The notes beneath the pieces are model-generated. The model had not been told where the DNA came from and did no database searches. It worked only from the letters and a program-made list of their open reading frames with translations. Source: Amaurobius ferox (taxonomy: Eukaryota > Arthropoda > Arachnida > Araneae > Amaurobiidae). From it: DNA of 64,000 nt. Shown piece after piece: positions 1-11,087 of this stretch; positions within the stretch are counted from its first letter, which is position 1; the number at the start of each line of letters is the position of its first letter. The stretch covers positions 53,552,236 through 53,616,235 of the forward strand of contig OX578137.1 in the NCBI GenBank assembly GCA_951213105.1, in the 5' to 3' direction. Made by a program: the position numbers and the translations under genes.

Positions 1-97
1 CCCACATGTTTAACGTGATCGTACTCCGCACGAACACGGCGGCAGTTATGGTAGCGTGCAAATCCAGCTCGCAAACCACCCGGCTACTGCGTCCGAA
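1..97 (-). repeat. SINE-1 fragment, tRNA-derived, B box lost
   Basis: On the minus strand this reads an A-box-like start (GTAGCCGGGTGGTTTGCGAG) and then jumps to the SINE-1 body (CGGAGTACGATCACGTTAAA), ending at CATGTGGG. The same body is found in the complete SINE-1 copy at 42.3 kb. The B-box segment between the two parts is missing, so this is an internally deleted copy cut by the window edge. Confidence 0.75.
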
Positions 98-203
98 ATG
101 TGCCAACAGCACGCGGTGATGTGAAGGTGTGGCTGAGTTGCATTAGACTGAAATTTAGGATTCTGTTTGATTTTTTGCGGAGACGAAAATGTGCTTAATA
201 TAA

Positions 204-254
<51 letters not shown>

Positions 255-1489
255 AATATATATATATAGTAATTAAAAATATTCCCGTACATTGTCTTAG
301 GTCCTCTTCACTTTAGTATAATTTTCCTTGGATTACAAACTCTCAACCACCTTCTTTTGTTACTAATACTTGTATTCATTAAATGTATTTTAAAAGGCTT
401 GTTCTTAGCGTTTATGCATGTTTTGTCAAATTATCCTCTACAATATAAGTGAATTATGTAGCCACTTAAAATTTCTATCCGGCTTCATAAAGTTAATGAC
501 ACTATTTATCACATGGATTAGTACAGTGTCACCTAATTATGAAGGCGATGTTTAGGTCGCCAAATTTTATTACTATGATTAGTCTGCATATTCTCTCTGT
601 ATACGCTATATATGCACGAAATGCTAATCATAATTAATATTTGTTTTTAATAATACTATATAAAGGAAATATTGCTTTGATGTGGATAACATGTATGGTC
701 TGAAATCGGACTTTACTGAAAACATAAACACTTTAGACGCTAATCTCATTGAACCTAATAGATCAAAATATACTTAACAATGTATATTTTTATCAGAAAT
801 ATTCTACTATTTTTAAATATACAAATATAATTCAACTTTGTAATATTTAGAACTACCTTTTTTCATATTAGTGTTTGCATTCATTTGCCGATTTTCACTC
901 GAAATTTATCGAGTTATTAATTTCACTTTCATTTCGGTTATTAATTTCACTCTAAAATATAGTTTCAAACAGTTACAGACAAACATTTTCAGTAGGTAAT
1001 CTAGCGTCTAGATCTGTAATTTGTTTTTTACAAAACTCTTATATTTGTTTAGCAATTGCCTTGGCAGGTAGAAGAAGATTGAGAATTTCAATTCTAAAAA
1101 ATTGCATTTCTTATGCCCCAGAAAGTAACAATGCTAGCTATAAACAGTAAGAACAGTAAGTCACAGACATGTGACAATCCTAGAACGATATATAATTGGT
1201 GGAACTTTGCTATAGTTTCAATTTACAAGAGGGTATTAACTCCAGTTATTTTATTTAAAATTATAATTAAACTCTGGTTTCTCGTTTCCTCTCTAATGGT
1301 GGGACGTAGTACATGAGTTTTGCTCATCCAATTGGATGAGGTTGAAAGACATGGGTAGTAAATGAAAATAAAAAAGTTGTAATTCACGGAAAATCATTTT
1401 GGCTCTATCGGACTGAAATCACTGTTTTCCCCAAATTTTCGATTTCAACGCGTTTAAAGACATCTTGAACATATTTACTACACATTTAA
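98..1489. other. Gene-free AT-rich stretch with a (TA)n tract
   Basis: A (TA)n microsatellite lies at about 206-268. A 67-codon open frame at 1113-1316 has no recognisable motif. At about 1395-1425 a short segment resembles the sequence just left of the RC-A1 copy at 5.0 kb (both contain a CGGACTG core). I see no gene. Confidence 0.6.
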
Positions 1490-1955
1490 AATATCTGATG
1501 TGAGCAGTACATGACTTTCCCTGCAGCCTGAAATTAATTTTCTCTCTATTTCATTTTTATGTCATTACATTGAGTTTAAATGCTCAAAATAACACTCATA
1601 AGTCTTTGAAATGGCACTGAATTTACACTTTTGTTTTCATTTGGTAACTGGGTGTATTTTTAAAACCTGAGTAGCAAAAATGCGAAAACAGTTAAATATT
1701 TCGACAGCGGCTAGCCTTTGAGCAATGGGGTTGATATTATTATTTTTATTATTTTTTTCTTCAATAATTAAGTATAAAACAAGAATTTAATTGATACATG
1801 TGAGCATACTTAGTCTCTTAGATTTTGAAGATTTTTGCGGGCTATTTCGTGAAAACCTCCAGGTTCTTTTTTTCCGAATCGCACCAAAATCTAATCAGTA
1901 CCAGAATTACCCACAAGTGTCTCATCTATCAAATTTTGTAACATTTGGTAGGTGA
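1490..1955 (-). mobile_element. RC-A2 (HINE-like) element, internally deleted
   Basis: In minus orientation the 3' end is at the left: ATATCTGATGTG followed by CATGACTTTCCCTGCAG. This matches, reversed, the right end of the RC-A2 copy at 62.8-63.6 kb (TGCAGGGAAAGTCATG, then CACATCAGATATT). The body up to about 1955 matches the module in that copy with CACTTGTGGGT and GCTGATTAGATTTTG-like words. The other (palindromic) end is not seen, so the copy is incomplete. Confidence 0.65.
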
Positions 1956-1979
1956 GGTAAAAATAGCAGGAGTTGGTCA

Positions 1980-2009
1980 GTCAGATTGTCAGTTGCTTGC
2001 CAATCTGAC
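1980..2009. repeat. Short perfect inverted repeat
   Basis: GTCAGATTG at 1980-1988 and its exact complement CAATCTGAC at 2001-2009 can form a 9-bp stem with a 12-nt loop. It sits between the RC-A2 fragment and a SINE-like head. I know no function for it. Confidence 0.5.
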
Positions 2010-2061
2010 ATTAAATGGTGGAGAATGCAGATTCCACTTCGACAAAAAGAGTTTGAATTTC

Positions 2062-2200
2062 GTCTCAGTAGCTCAGCGATAGAGTGTCGGCTGGTCAGTT
2101 CGAAGATCCAGGGTTTGATTTTCGATTGGGGCAGGAAGGCTTCTTACAAACTGGACGTGGAAATCTTTACTGAACCCCCTACCACCTAGGGAGTCCGATG
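2062..2200 (+). repeat. SINE-4 type tRNA-derived fragment
   Basis: An A-box-like TAGCTCAGCGATAGAG at about 2070-2085 is followed about 26 bp later by a B-box-like GGGTTTGATTTTCG at 2111-2124. This is the layout of an RNA polymerase III tRNA-type promoter. The cloverleaf does not close, so it is a decayed tRNA-derived SINE, not a tRNA gene. It resembles the minus-strand heads at 46.9 and 47.2 kb. Confidence 0.55.
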
Positions 2201-2209
2201 CTACATCCA

Positions 2210-2600
2210 TATAATCCATTATTTAAGCGCTATCTATAAACCAATCCCGAGAAAAAAGATGCTTCGAGGAATTTTACTAGAATTGGAAAAAGTACTTCAA
2301 GCTGAAATCTTTAATAAGCCACTTTGCTTCTTCTAAATTTTGATACTAAGTACATGTCATTTAACATCTACGCTCTATCTATAGCCAATTTTGAGAAATG
2401 TGTGTTTCAAGCAAAATTAAATATTTTACCCCCCCCCCCCCTCGGGAATAATAATGAACATGAAGTAAAGTTCCTTAAGTAAATGCTTCACCTCTTCAGG
2501 ATTTTAATGCTGAATCTATATTACTTATCATCTAATCTCTGTCTATAGTAAATGCTGAGAAATACATGTCTTAATGAAAAATATTTAGTGAAAACTGTAG
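2210..2600. repeat. Degenerate ~150-bp tandem repeat with a poly-C run
   Basis: Three diverged blocks share a TCTATCTATAgCCAAT..TGAGAAA core, near 2228, 2370 and 2540. Between the second and third lies an uninterrupted run of 13 C at about 2429-2441, unusual in such AT-rich DNA. A related word occurs in reverse at about 40.85 kb. Confidence 0.45.
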
Positions 2601-4042
2601 AAATTTTTGCCACCAACAAAATACATTGGGAAAAAATACATATGTAATGCATTGCATTATGTAATAAAAAAAATCGAGGAAATAACTGAAATACATATTT
2701 TCTTAAGTAAGAAGCTTATTTCCTTAATAAAATATGCAACCCTGTTTATTCAAAGCGCCATTGCAAGAATCGTGGAAGCCAGTTTGCACCCTGAAGAATA
2801 ACAAAAGGCAAACTTCATTAGATACATCCATCTGTGCACAATGGGATGTTCTGATAGTTTCACGATTTGATATGTTTCATACTAAGCGAGCATTTCTAAC
2901 TAATTATCCCATGGATCAAATTTCCGTGTTTCGAAGCGTTGAAATATCCGAAATGGTGAAAAGATAAATGCATTATCACGTGATCCTATGCAAGCCGTAC
3001 CAGTTTCAGCATTTGCAGGATATATATGTATATATATATATCATTGCAGATATTCTGTATACATTTCGGGGGAAATTATACATTATTGAATGGTTGATGG
3101 AATATGCGGAGGAGATCTTATCCTGATTGGTTGAATTCATCGTGGTGTATGAATATCTGGAGTTCTGTGAAAAGCGTTGCTTTGATTATTTTGATTCGAT
3201 TTTACTTTGTGTATGAAGAATTATTTATTCATGGCATCGAGGTAAAAATACATCTGTAATGCATTCTAAAGATTATGTTCCTTTTTTTTAAAGGATGTTG
3301 AGATTGCAGATAATTTTGAATTCCATACGTGTTATAATTTCAATGAGATAGTAACGGTTGAACTATGATGTGCAGTGTAATTTTGGAGAAAATAGTTTTG
3401 ATATAATAGTTTACTAGTCTCCTTAAGAATAAATGTCGTGAAGGGTAGCAAATTTGGTCCATAAAGTGTATTTGTTTGTTAAGAACTCCGACAAACCATT
3501 ATCCGTCAAATGTCAATTTCACTTTTTCTGCAATACCTAGTAATACAATGGATCGAAAATCTGAACCTGAGTTTAGGATGGATCTGCAAATTAAGACGAA
3601 CACGAGTATACTATTCTTAGAGATATGTCTGGGTATATCCCTGAGTCTCTCTGGCTGTGCATATACGCTGCGCATATATGCACTAACTCAAATAATATTT
3701 GATGAACTTTCATGATAAATTTTCTTGTTAATTCAACGTTAAACTAATTTGGAACACCTTAATAATAAACAATAATTTTACTTACGTTGCATTTTAAGGA
3801 TTTGACCCCAAAGTAAGTTTGTCATTTCATAAATCGTATTATTATATGTATTATTATTGCATTATGCATCACTATATTTGTACCACTTATTAACATAATT
3901 TTGAGGTATCATTTAATCGAAATGACAAGTTTATTCAGATAATTCGGCATACAGGTGAACGTAAATCTAAAAATGCTTCAGCCAACTCCGTCCATTTTGT
4001 TAGTTGGCGTATGATAAAATCCGAGTGAAAAGCTTATCCCTT
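2601..4042. other. Stretch with nothing recognisable
   Basis: AT-rich DNA with short open frames (64-79 codons) that carry no motif I recognise, and a short (TA)n at about 3022-3040. I see no gene. Confidence 0.5.
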
Positions 4043-4540
4043 TTTAATCAATGTTCAACTAAAAATTAAAATATCATACTATTTAAAAATACTTAATTCT
4101 GTGACTATGTTTCGTTATTTATTTTTAGTAGATACCAAATAAAAGAAGATATAAAATAAAAGAAGTATTAGTAATAATATTTTGAAACTAATACTGGTTA
4201 AGAGGTTTTCGTTCACTAATTACTGGCGATACGCAAAGTAACTGCTGTTTCCTATCTTCATAAGTGAGAACGTCCAACTAATTATTCCAGGTGTCATAAT
4301 TATTGCATGGATACTGCAGTATATATCCTAAATACATTATCGCAACGTTATCCAGTAGATATAAAATATTTGTGTATTATAAATATACCATTATGGAAAT
4401 TTTGCACGTCGGTTAGAAAATTATTTATTATTTAGCTGTAGTTAGCGACTGAAAACACTATCTATTAGATCTACGAGAAACGTTATAGAAGCTAATAAAT
4501 CGTCTGATCAGATTATTTCATTATTTGGGGTCTATGATTA
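4043..4540 (+). repeat. Local direct repeat set P, copy 1
   Basis: Shares words in the same order with blocks at 5821-7110 and 7155-7715: a GACTaTGTTTCGTT segment, an AATAAAAGAAGTATTAGT segment, ATTATTGCATGGA, GATATAAAATATTTGT, and a final TAATAAATCGTCTG. The copies differ at many positions. No open frame is conserved, so this looks like an old local duplication of non-coding or transposon DNA. Confidence 0.6.
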
Positions 4541-5001
4541 GGGTTTCTCTGGCGGATAAACGAAGTGTTACGAAAAATGTACATTTGGTTGTTTATACCG
4601 CCAAACCTAATAGATAAAATTGTACATAATATGTCTTGTTTTGTCAGATATAGGGTCCAGATTATGAATAAAAATAATTTTAATAATTTAATATTTTGAA
4701 CTTTTTGTTTTGAAAAAAAATTAAAAAGTAAACCTCAGAGCGAGTATTTCTCACTGTTCAAGTCTCATTTTTCAAGTTTGTGTTTCATTTTTCAAGTTTG
4801 TAATGTAATCCTAAAAACTAAATTTGATAGCTGTAAACAATAAGCAAGAATTTGTTGTTCTTTGAAGGCCCTATAAGTTCATATAATCACATTTTGAATC
4901 GAGTTTTATTTTAGAAATTACAAATGTTGAATTTTATTTTTAAAATATGTTATTCATGCAAATCCATTTTAGCTCCTTCGGACTGGAGCCACCGCCGATT
5001 T
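4541..5001. other. Stretch with nothing recognisable
   Basis: AT-rich DNA between set P copy 1 and the RC-A1 element. The last 40 bp (CTCCTTCGGACTGG) resemble sequence near 1.4 kb. I see no gene. Confidence 0.5.
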
Positions 5002-5820
5002 TTACTTTCCTTATATACAATAATGTATAAGGAAAGTATTGTGTGTGTGTGTGTGTGTTTCAGTGAGTCTGTGGAGACGATAACTGATGAACGAATGGAC
5101 CAATGCGAACAAAATTTGGTACAAAAATTACATTCCCTGAATACTGGAAGCCTATTGTTTTTATACGTAATCGAATGTTCTGAACCCCTGAAAATTTTCG
5201 AGTGAAATTTTGAAAAATTCTTCAAGAAATCAAAACCTTTTAATAAAGTTAGGCAAACAGACATTTATGTAATTTTTCATTAGAAAACGATTACATACAT
5301 TTTAGAACGCTAGTATGAACCGTTCTCGAGATATTGCACATTTAAAAAAAATCAAAAAATCATGTGAAATAAAAAATATATTACCTATTGAGAAACATGT
5401 TGACTTTTCATATATAATATCATGCGATAAATTGGGTGACATCATTCTCCTGGATCTAGCTTGTTCCATTCATGAAAAAAGATACTTTGAATAATACTTT
5501 TGTATTTGAACGCCTATAGTCTTTTATCTGCTGTAAGAATAACTTATTTCTCCGTAAATAACGCTTGGCGAGATTTTGGCGAATAATTTGGTGAAATATC
5601 GCCACCTTGGAGACTTTTTTAAATGCCGCTAAATTAGCAGAAAACTGGCCAAATGGATAAAAATGACGCTAAATCAATGAAAATGACGACTAATTGACGA
5701 AAATTCAATATCTTGGAAATAATATAAATATCTACTGTAAGAATAATCTATATTTTTTACTGTAAAAGTAGTACATTCAGTGCATTATATAAGGAAAGTC
5801 ATGTGCTGCCCACATCAGGT
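5002..5820 (+). mobile_element. RC-A1 element, HINE-like, near complete
   Basis: The left end is a hairpin: ACTTTCCTTATATA (5004-5017), a short loop, then TATAAGGAAAGT (to 5037). The right end carries the exact complement of the 14-bp left arm, TATATAAGGAAAGT (5786-5799), followed at once by a small hairpin, ATGTG (5801-5805) and CACAT (5811-5815). A (GT)n tract follows the left hairpin, then a conserved block with GATAACTGATGAACGAATGG. A module rich in GTCATTTT/TCGCCAA words (reversed here) fills the last third. Subterminal inverted repeats, a microsatellite, conserved blocks and a 3' hairpin are the known layout of Helentron-associated elements (HINE/DINE-1). That class assignment is inference; a foldback MITE is the alternative. 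Confidence 0.65.
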
Positions 5821-7110
5821 ATTTTAATAAATGTTTATCTTAAAGTTAAAGTACCGTACTATTAAAATCTTTATTCTATGACTGTGTTTCGTTGTTTATT
5901 TTTTTACTAGACACACAAAAAATTATTTAAAACTATATTGTGAAAATTGTGCAATTAGCTTCTCCTCTTTTACAAACAAATGACTGATTTAGTAAGTAAG
6001 ACTATTCAAATTTTTATGATATTTTAGATTTTATAAAGCGTGAAATATTTCCAGAAAAATGTGGTAAATGATGGCATTCCCTTTTAAATAAGAAGTATGA
6101 TCTGGAATGGCTACCCGTGAAATATTTTATAACTCACATAACTAACATAAATCACTCAATATGTTTGAAAATGAACTTTTGAAATAGAAATGTATAAAAT
6201 TCACCAAAATCCAAGGAGTCAATGCTTACATTTGCACAATATTGTTCCTGTGTATACACTATCCCTCACAGCAAAGATCGTCACATTTGTGACAGTGACG
6301 TTGTAGGCACGTAACACCTGGGTCACAATGTGACATCATATTTTGGACTTCTACGCGACGTTACATATTAGTAACTTTGTAACTTCATTGTGACTATATT
6401 CTGTGACGTTTCCATAATTTGATTAACACATAACAATGCGACGACATTACAATGTCAATTACAATGTGACGTCACAAACAAGTTAATATGTAACGTCACA
6501 AACAACCATGCAAATGACCAAAATGACTTCACTGTAACCTCAATATGATATTGCCGAGACGTACTGCGACGTCCTGTGACGTCCAAACGTCACAGTGTGA
6601 CATAAATCTTACGTCACTGTGAAAAGAAATGCTGTTAGGGATGTGATTTAGAGAAAGCAACAATGTACAAAATAAAAGAAGTATTAGTCACAATACTTTA
6701 AGGGTTTACTAGTTTAAGGTGTTTTAAGGTGTTTAAGGGTTTAAGGTGTTTTTTTCACTAACTACTGGAGTTATGTCTAATAACTACATCATTAGATCTG
6801 TTTCATATCTTGATAAATGAGTTAAAGTTCAACCAATTAATCCATTTGTCATTATTATTGCATGTAGACTGATGGCAATATTCTAAATGATTCGAGAAAT
6901 ACATTATCGTAACGTTATTCAGTAGGAATCTTAAATATAAAATATTTGTCCATTATAAATATCCTATAACTGAAATTCTACATGTCGTTTAGAAAAGTAT
7001 TTATTAATTAGTGGTAGATAGCGAGAGGAAACACTATCTATTAGACCGTTACCAGAAACACAGACTCTAATATATCGTCTGGTCATATTATCTTATGATA
7101 GTAGATTTAC
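5821..7110 (+). repeat. Local direct repeat set P, copy 2 (holds a MITE)
   Basis: Begins right at the end of the RC-A1 element with GACTGTGTTTCGTT and ends with TATATCGTCTGG. It aligns in order with copy 1 (4.04-4.54 kb) and copy 3 (7.16-7.72 kb). The match to copy 3 also covers CCAAAATCCAAGgAGTCAA and CCTGTGTATACAC. It is interrupted by the MITE at 6263-6640. Confidence 0.6.
6263..6640. mobile_element. 378-bp MITE made of GTGAC/GTCAC words
   Basis: The ends are inverted repeats, CCCTCACAGCA at left and TGCTGTTAGGG at right, with one mismatch. The interior holds many copies of GTGAC, GTCAC and ACGTCAC in both directions, including the palindrome TGTGACGTCACA near 6465. Set P copy 3 at about 7258-7285 shows the same flanks joined without the element, which marks this as an insertion. 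An AT on both sides may be a 2-bp duplication. There is no open frame, so it is non-autonomous. I cannot name the superfamily. Confidence 0.7.
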
Positions 7111-7154
7111 ATAAATTTGTGTGAGAAATATCTTACCTATAAAATCACATAGAA

Positions 7155-7715
7155 ACACACGCGTCATTTAAAATGTAGTTTATTAACATGGATGTTCGAA
7201 ACGTGTAAAAACCATCAAAATCCAAGCAGTCAAAGTTTACTGTTGCTCAAAACTTTCCCTGTGTATACACAATGTGTTTGTGAAAAAGCAAACATTTTCA
7301 AAATAAAAATAGAATTAATTACAATAAATTTTAAACTAATACTGATTAAGATGTTTTCACTTACTAAGTACTGGAGATACATCAAATAACTACAAAATCA
7401 GATCTGTTTCATACTTTTATAAGAGAGAATGTCCAACTAATTAATCCATGTGTCATAATTATTGCTTGGAGACTGCCTGAAATATTCTGATAAATGATTC
7501 GATAAATACATTATCGTACCGTTATCTAGTAGGAATGGTAGATATAAAATATTTATACATTATAAATATCCCATTATGGAAATTCTGCATGTCGTTTAGA
7601 AAATTATTTATTAATTAGTTTTAGATAGCGATAGGAAGCATTATCTAATTGACAGTCACGATAAACATACAGAATTTAATAAATCATCTGATCATATTAT
7701 CTCATAATTTTTTCC
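7155..7715 (+). repeat. Local direct repeat set P, copy 3 (empty site)
   Basis: Same word order as copies 1 and 2, from CCATCAAAATCCAAGcAGTC through CCTGTGTATACACAATGTG to TAATAAATCATCTG. At about 7258-7285 it preserves the sequence into which the MITE at 6263-6640 inserted in copy 2. The 65-codon open frame at 7192-7389 is not shared by the other copies, so I do not call it a gene. Confidence 0.6.
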
Positions 7716-8537
7716 TAATTTACAGATTTAATATTTACAGTTATAGATGACAGTATTTCTCCTCCTTTAAAAGCAGTATAGTATATTTTTTGTGCTGGGA
7801 AACTTGCTCACGCACGATGAAATTGAATTTAAATTAAATTGAAAAACGTAAAATATTTAATAGAATCTATTAGATAATAAGCAAATAATATCTTCGTAAA
7901 ATCAGCATTAAATACTAGTCTGCTAGTAACAAAGGCAAATAGCAGCATTTTTCTTCAGGACCGACAGGAAGTGCAACCTCACGTAAGTCGGCAACTCAAC
8001 TGAAGATGGTAAAAGTGATCGAAGGTAGGAGAAAAATTTGTCAACGCCACAGAAAGAAAAGACAGGGGAAAATACCAAATCGACCCTTTTACTCGGTATC
8101 TGGCTTGTGTACCCTCTCACCTTTATATGTTGAAAACTATCACAATGTTAAGAATTCCTTTGATGCTGTTAACTAGTTAACAATATGTCTGTTGTCAATT
8201 GCACTATGCTATCTTTTAACTTACAGTGAATTTTCACTAATGTCCCTACGGATAATGCAATTAATCGTTTGGAAAATAGGTTATAAGGTACTAGAGTTAA
8301 AGAATTTATATCCTAATAACTAGATTATGTATTGAATAAGTGTGTTTTGTTTTCAGTGATGTTTTTAAAAACAATCTGTCGGGCTCGTCATGGGCAATAC
8401 TTTATTTCCTATGTGATATCTATACGAAATATTTTGAAAACGAAAGCTTCTTGATTTACACAATTTCAAATGTTGTTTCAGATATGTGGATGATACATTT
8501 GCAATACTGACGAAATTTGATGTTTTGAAAATATTGG
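7716..8537. other. Stretch with nothing recognisable
   Basis: AT-rich DNA. The minus-strand 65-codon open frame at 7923-8120 has no motif I recognise. I see no gene. Confidence 0.5.
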
Positions 8538-8835
8538 ATATTTTCGATTGCGTTTAAAATCAATAGGCTTCCAGTATTCACCAATTGTGATATGTGTGCT
8601 AAATTTCGTTCGCAACGCTCCTTTCGTTCTAATATATTGCATCCACAGGCTCACAGACACACACACACACATACACACGCACATACACACACGCATAAGC
8701 ATAGGCATCACTTCGAAAACGTTCGATTCGAGGTCAAGGATGCGCTTCCATCTAAAACTTGAATTCGAATTTTCTTCCCCATCACAATACTTTCTCTGTA
8801 TATTGTACTATATATATAGGGAAAATAATATTTAT
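8538..8835 (-). mobile_element. RC-A1 5'-end fragment
   Basis: Matches in reverse the first ~300 bp of RC-A1: the AATAGGCTTCCAGTATTCACC block, AAATTTCGTTCG, a (CA)n tract at about 8655-8695, then TCCC..CAATACTTTCTCTGTATATTG and a palindrome-like end near 8815. The rest of the element is missing, so it is truncated. Confidence 0.65.
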
Positions 8836-8911
8836 AATAAGCTAAATGTTCTTATCCTCTGACTATACAATTAAATAAATAAAAGTTTTAAAACGTATGT
8901 AACAAGCTCAA

Positions 8912-9245
8912 AGTTTTTTCCTAATCATTTCATGAGGTTAGTCTCATAAAAGTCTCCTTGTAATTGGACCGTCTCCCCCTTTAAAGAAAAATGGTATCTT
9001 TTCTGAAAGAGAAAGCTTTCAAATTTTGCTCGACTGCTCTAAAAGACAATTTGTTTTCGGCTCCATATAGTTAGAACCATCTGCGTATTGAGAAAATTAA
9101 CGGGCAACTTGGGATTACGAATTGAGTTTAAGTTTATGTATATACGTATTAAGTATGTGCCAATGCTCTGGAAACACCAGAACAGATTTGCACATTTAGT
9201 GTTTGATTGCAGAAACGCTCAATTAATCTTTGCTCCTTATCTAAT
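8912..9245 (+). repeat. Local direct repeat set Q, copy 1
   Basis: Contains TCCTTGTAATTGGACC, CATATAGTTAGAACCATCTG, GAAAATTAACGG, and CACCAGAACAGATTTgCACA. The same order recurs at 12.3, 14.6 and 18.1 kb, always in this direction. The overlapping 73-codon frame at 9088-9309 is not conserved among the copies. Confidence 0.6.
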
Positions 9246-10326
9246 TAGTAAAACATACATAGAAAATCTAAACTTGGGCATATCAACGTTTATTTCGGTT
9301 AGATTATAACATTGATACAGTTAATGGTAATCAGGTTTATGATTTATATTAAAAAATAAGTGGTATAAAAATACACTTTGTACCTATTTTAAATATGTTT
9401 ATTAAGGAATTTATTTCATTAAATGTTTCAGAAGAAATAATTAAGTACTTCATTATATATATATCTTATTATCATGATATGGACTTTTGTTGTCTTCATT
9501 AATTTAACGAACTATATTATTTATATCTTGAAAAGAAATGTTAGTAAATAACTACATAAACATGTTTGAAAAATTGGATAAAAATAATCATACTAATTTA
9601 CATTTGATGATTTAACGAATTTTGAAAATTTTGATTTATAGAAGTTATTGAATTTAAATAAAGTTTGTGTAATGCGTTTTTATACAGAGTAGTTGCATTT
9701 GTATACAGTGTAACATAAAGTATCTTGCCAGTCCCTTGGTAAAATTATATTTACAGACAACCGTTGTTTTTATTTGAAGTTTGAGATTATTGATCTTGGT
9801 GACACATTTGATGATTAACGGAAAGTTTCGGAAAATCTTCAAATTTTCTAGATTGATAAATAACTTTATGAGTCGCGATTTTTCCAGAACTCTTAGAAAG
9901 TAAATAATCTGAGCATCATTCGGTTGGAAGGCGTTGGATTAAGACGAGTAAAAGTGGATCGTGAATACATCAGTGGCTTAAGAATGTAATTTACTGTTTT
10001 GTGAATTAGTCGGGCATTTAATTAGAATTTTGCGTATCTGAAAGTTATTGTAACTTTGCAAGGTAACTAGAAATAATTAGCTGTGTATTACTCATGATTG
10101 CGTACTTTAAAACAAAAAGTGTTAGTTTTCCAGAAATTCAGATTCATCCTTCTATTTTGCGACTACAACTCTGATTCCCGAGGATACGTAGTTACAATAT
10201 TGAATATACGCAGTGAATGAATAAACTAAAATGGAAAGAAGACGCATTAAATTAAATATTATATAATATTAAATACACTGTTTTAATGCTGATTCATTAA
10301 AAATACTGAGAAACTGAAAGCAAAAA
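9246..10326. other. Stretch with nothing recognisable
   Basis: AT-rich, with only short open frames of 60-odd codons on the minus strand and no motif. I see no gene or RNA. Confidence 0.5.
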
Positions 10327-10375
10327 AAATCTGATGTGGGAAAACATGACTTTCCTTATATAATGTAATAAATTT
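10327..10375 (-). mobile_element. RC-A1 3'-end fragment
   Basis: AATCTGATGTGGG then ACATGACTTTCCTTATATAAT is the reversed 3' terminus of RC-A1 (compare 5784-5818). It may be the far end of the copy at 11.1-12.1 kb, split by ~700 bp of unrelated sequence. Confidence 0.55.
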
Positions 10376-11006
10376 ACTTCTTTCACAGTCAAAAATTAAT
10401 GTATGAGATCCACGGTACAGTGTTTTTAATGATGAAATGTACATTTGCCTATTTTCGGATGACAACATATAATACTATTTCAAAGTACCCAATTAATGTA
10501 TATTTCACAAAACTCTAAATTAACAATTAACAATATTAATAGCATACTCATTAAACGATATAGTCCATATATTAAAATATTTTAATAATTAATTTGGTTC
10601 AAGTACTATTCTAAACCTGATTTCATGCCAAATATGGGGGCCATTTCTGGGAGCGGCTGGACGTAGCCTATGACATTGAGACTTGGGGGCTCAAATGAGA
10701 ATAAGGATCCAAGTGGCTAGTTGAACAATGCGGAAAGGAAGGGTCGAAGATTAGGTGGGAGTGATTTCTTCTCAACGTATGTTAAGTTTTTCTTTGGCAT
10801 GGAAAGACAGAGTCACTTGAATGGGCTGTTGTATGATAGAGCTGGACAATGTCTGAGAGAAGGGTCATGTATTAAAATTAAGTAGCTCAGCTGACATAAA
10901 GGAGGTATTCACTAATTTCATTTGGATGTTATAGGACATCGTTTTTGCTTTTCATGCAATGAATAATAATCTATAGAAACGAAAAAGAACGTTATTTAAG
11001 GTAACA

Positions 11007-11046
<40 letters not shown>

Positions 11047-11087
11047 TTTGTGTGAGGGGGAGAGGGGTTCGCGCAGGCATAAATTGA
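10376..11087. other. Unassigned stretch with a (CT)n(GT)n microsatellite
   Basis: The segment 10.62-10.90 kb is richer in G than its surroundings but has no open frame or motif I recognise. A (CT)n tract followed by (GT)n lies at about 11006-11048. I see no gene. Confidence 0.5.

Noticed and set aside
2429..2441. Poly-C run as a regulatory element
   Set aside because: A single 13-C run inside a degenerate tandem repeat; slippage is the simpler explanation.
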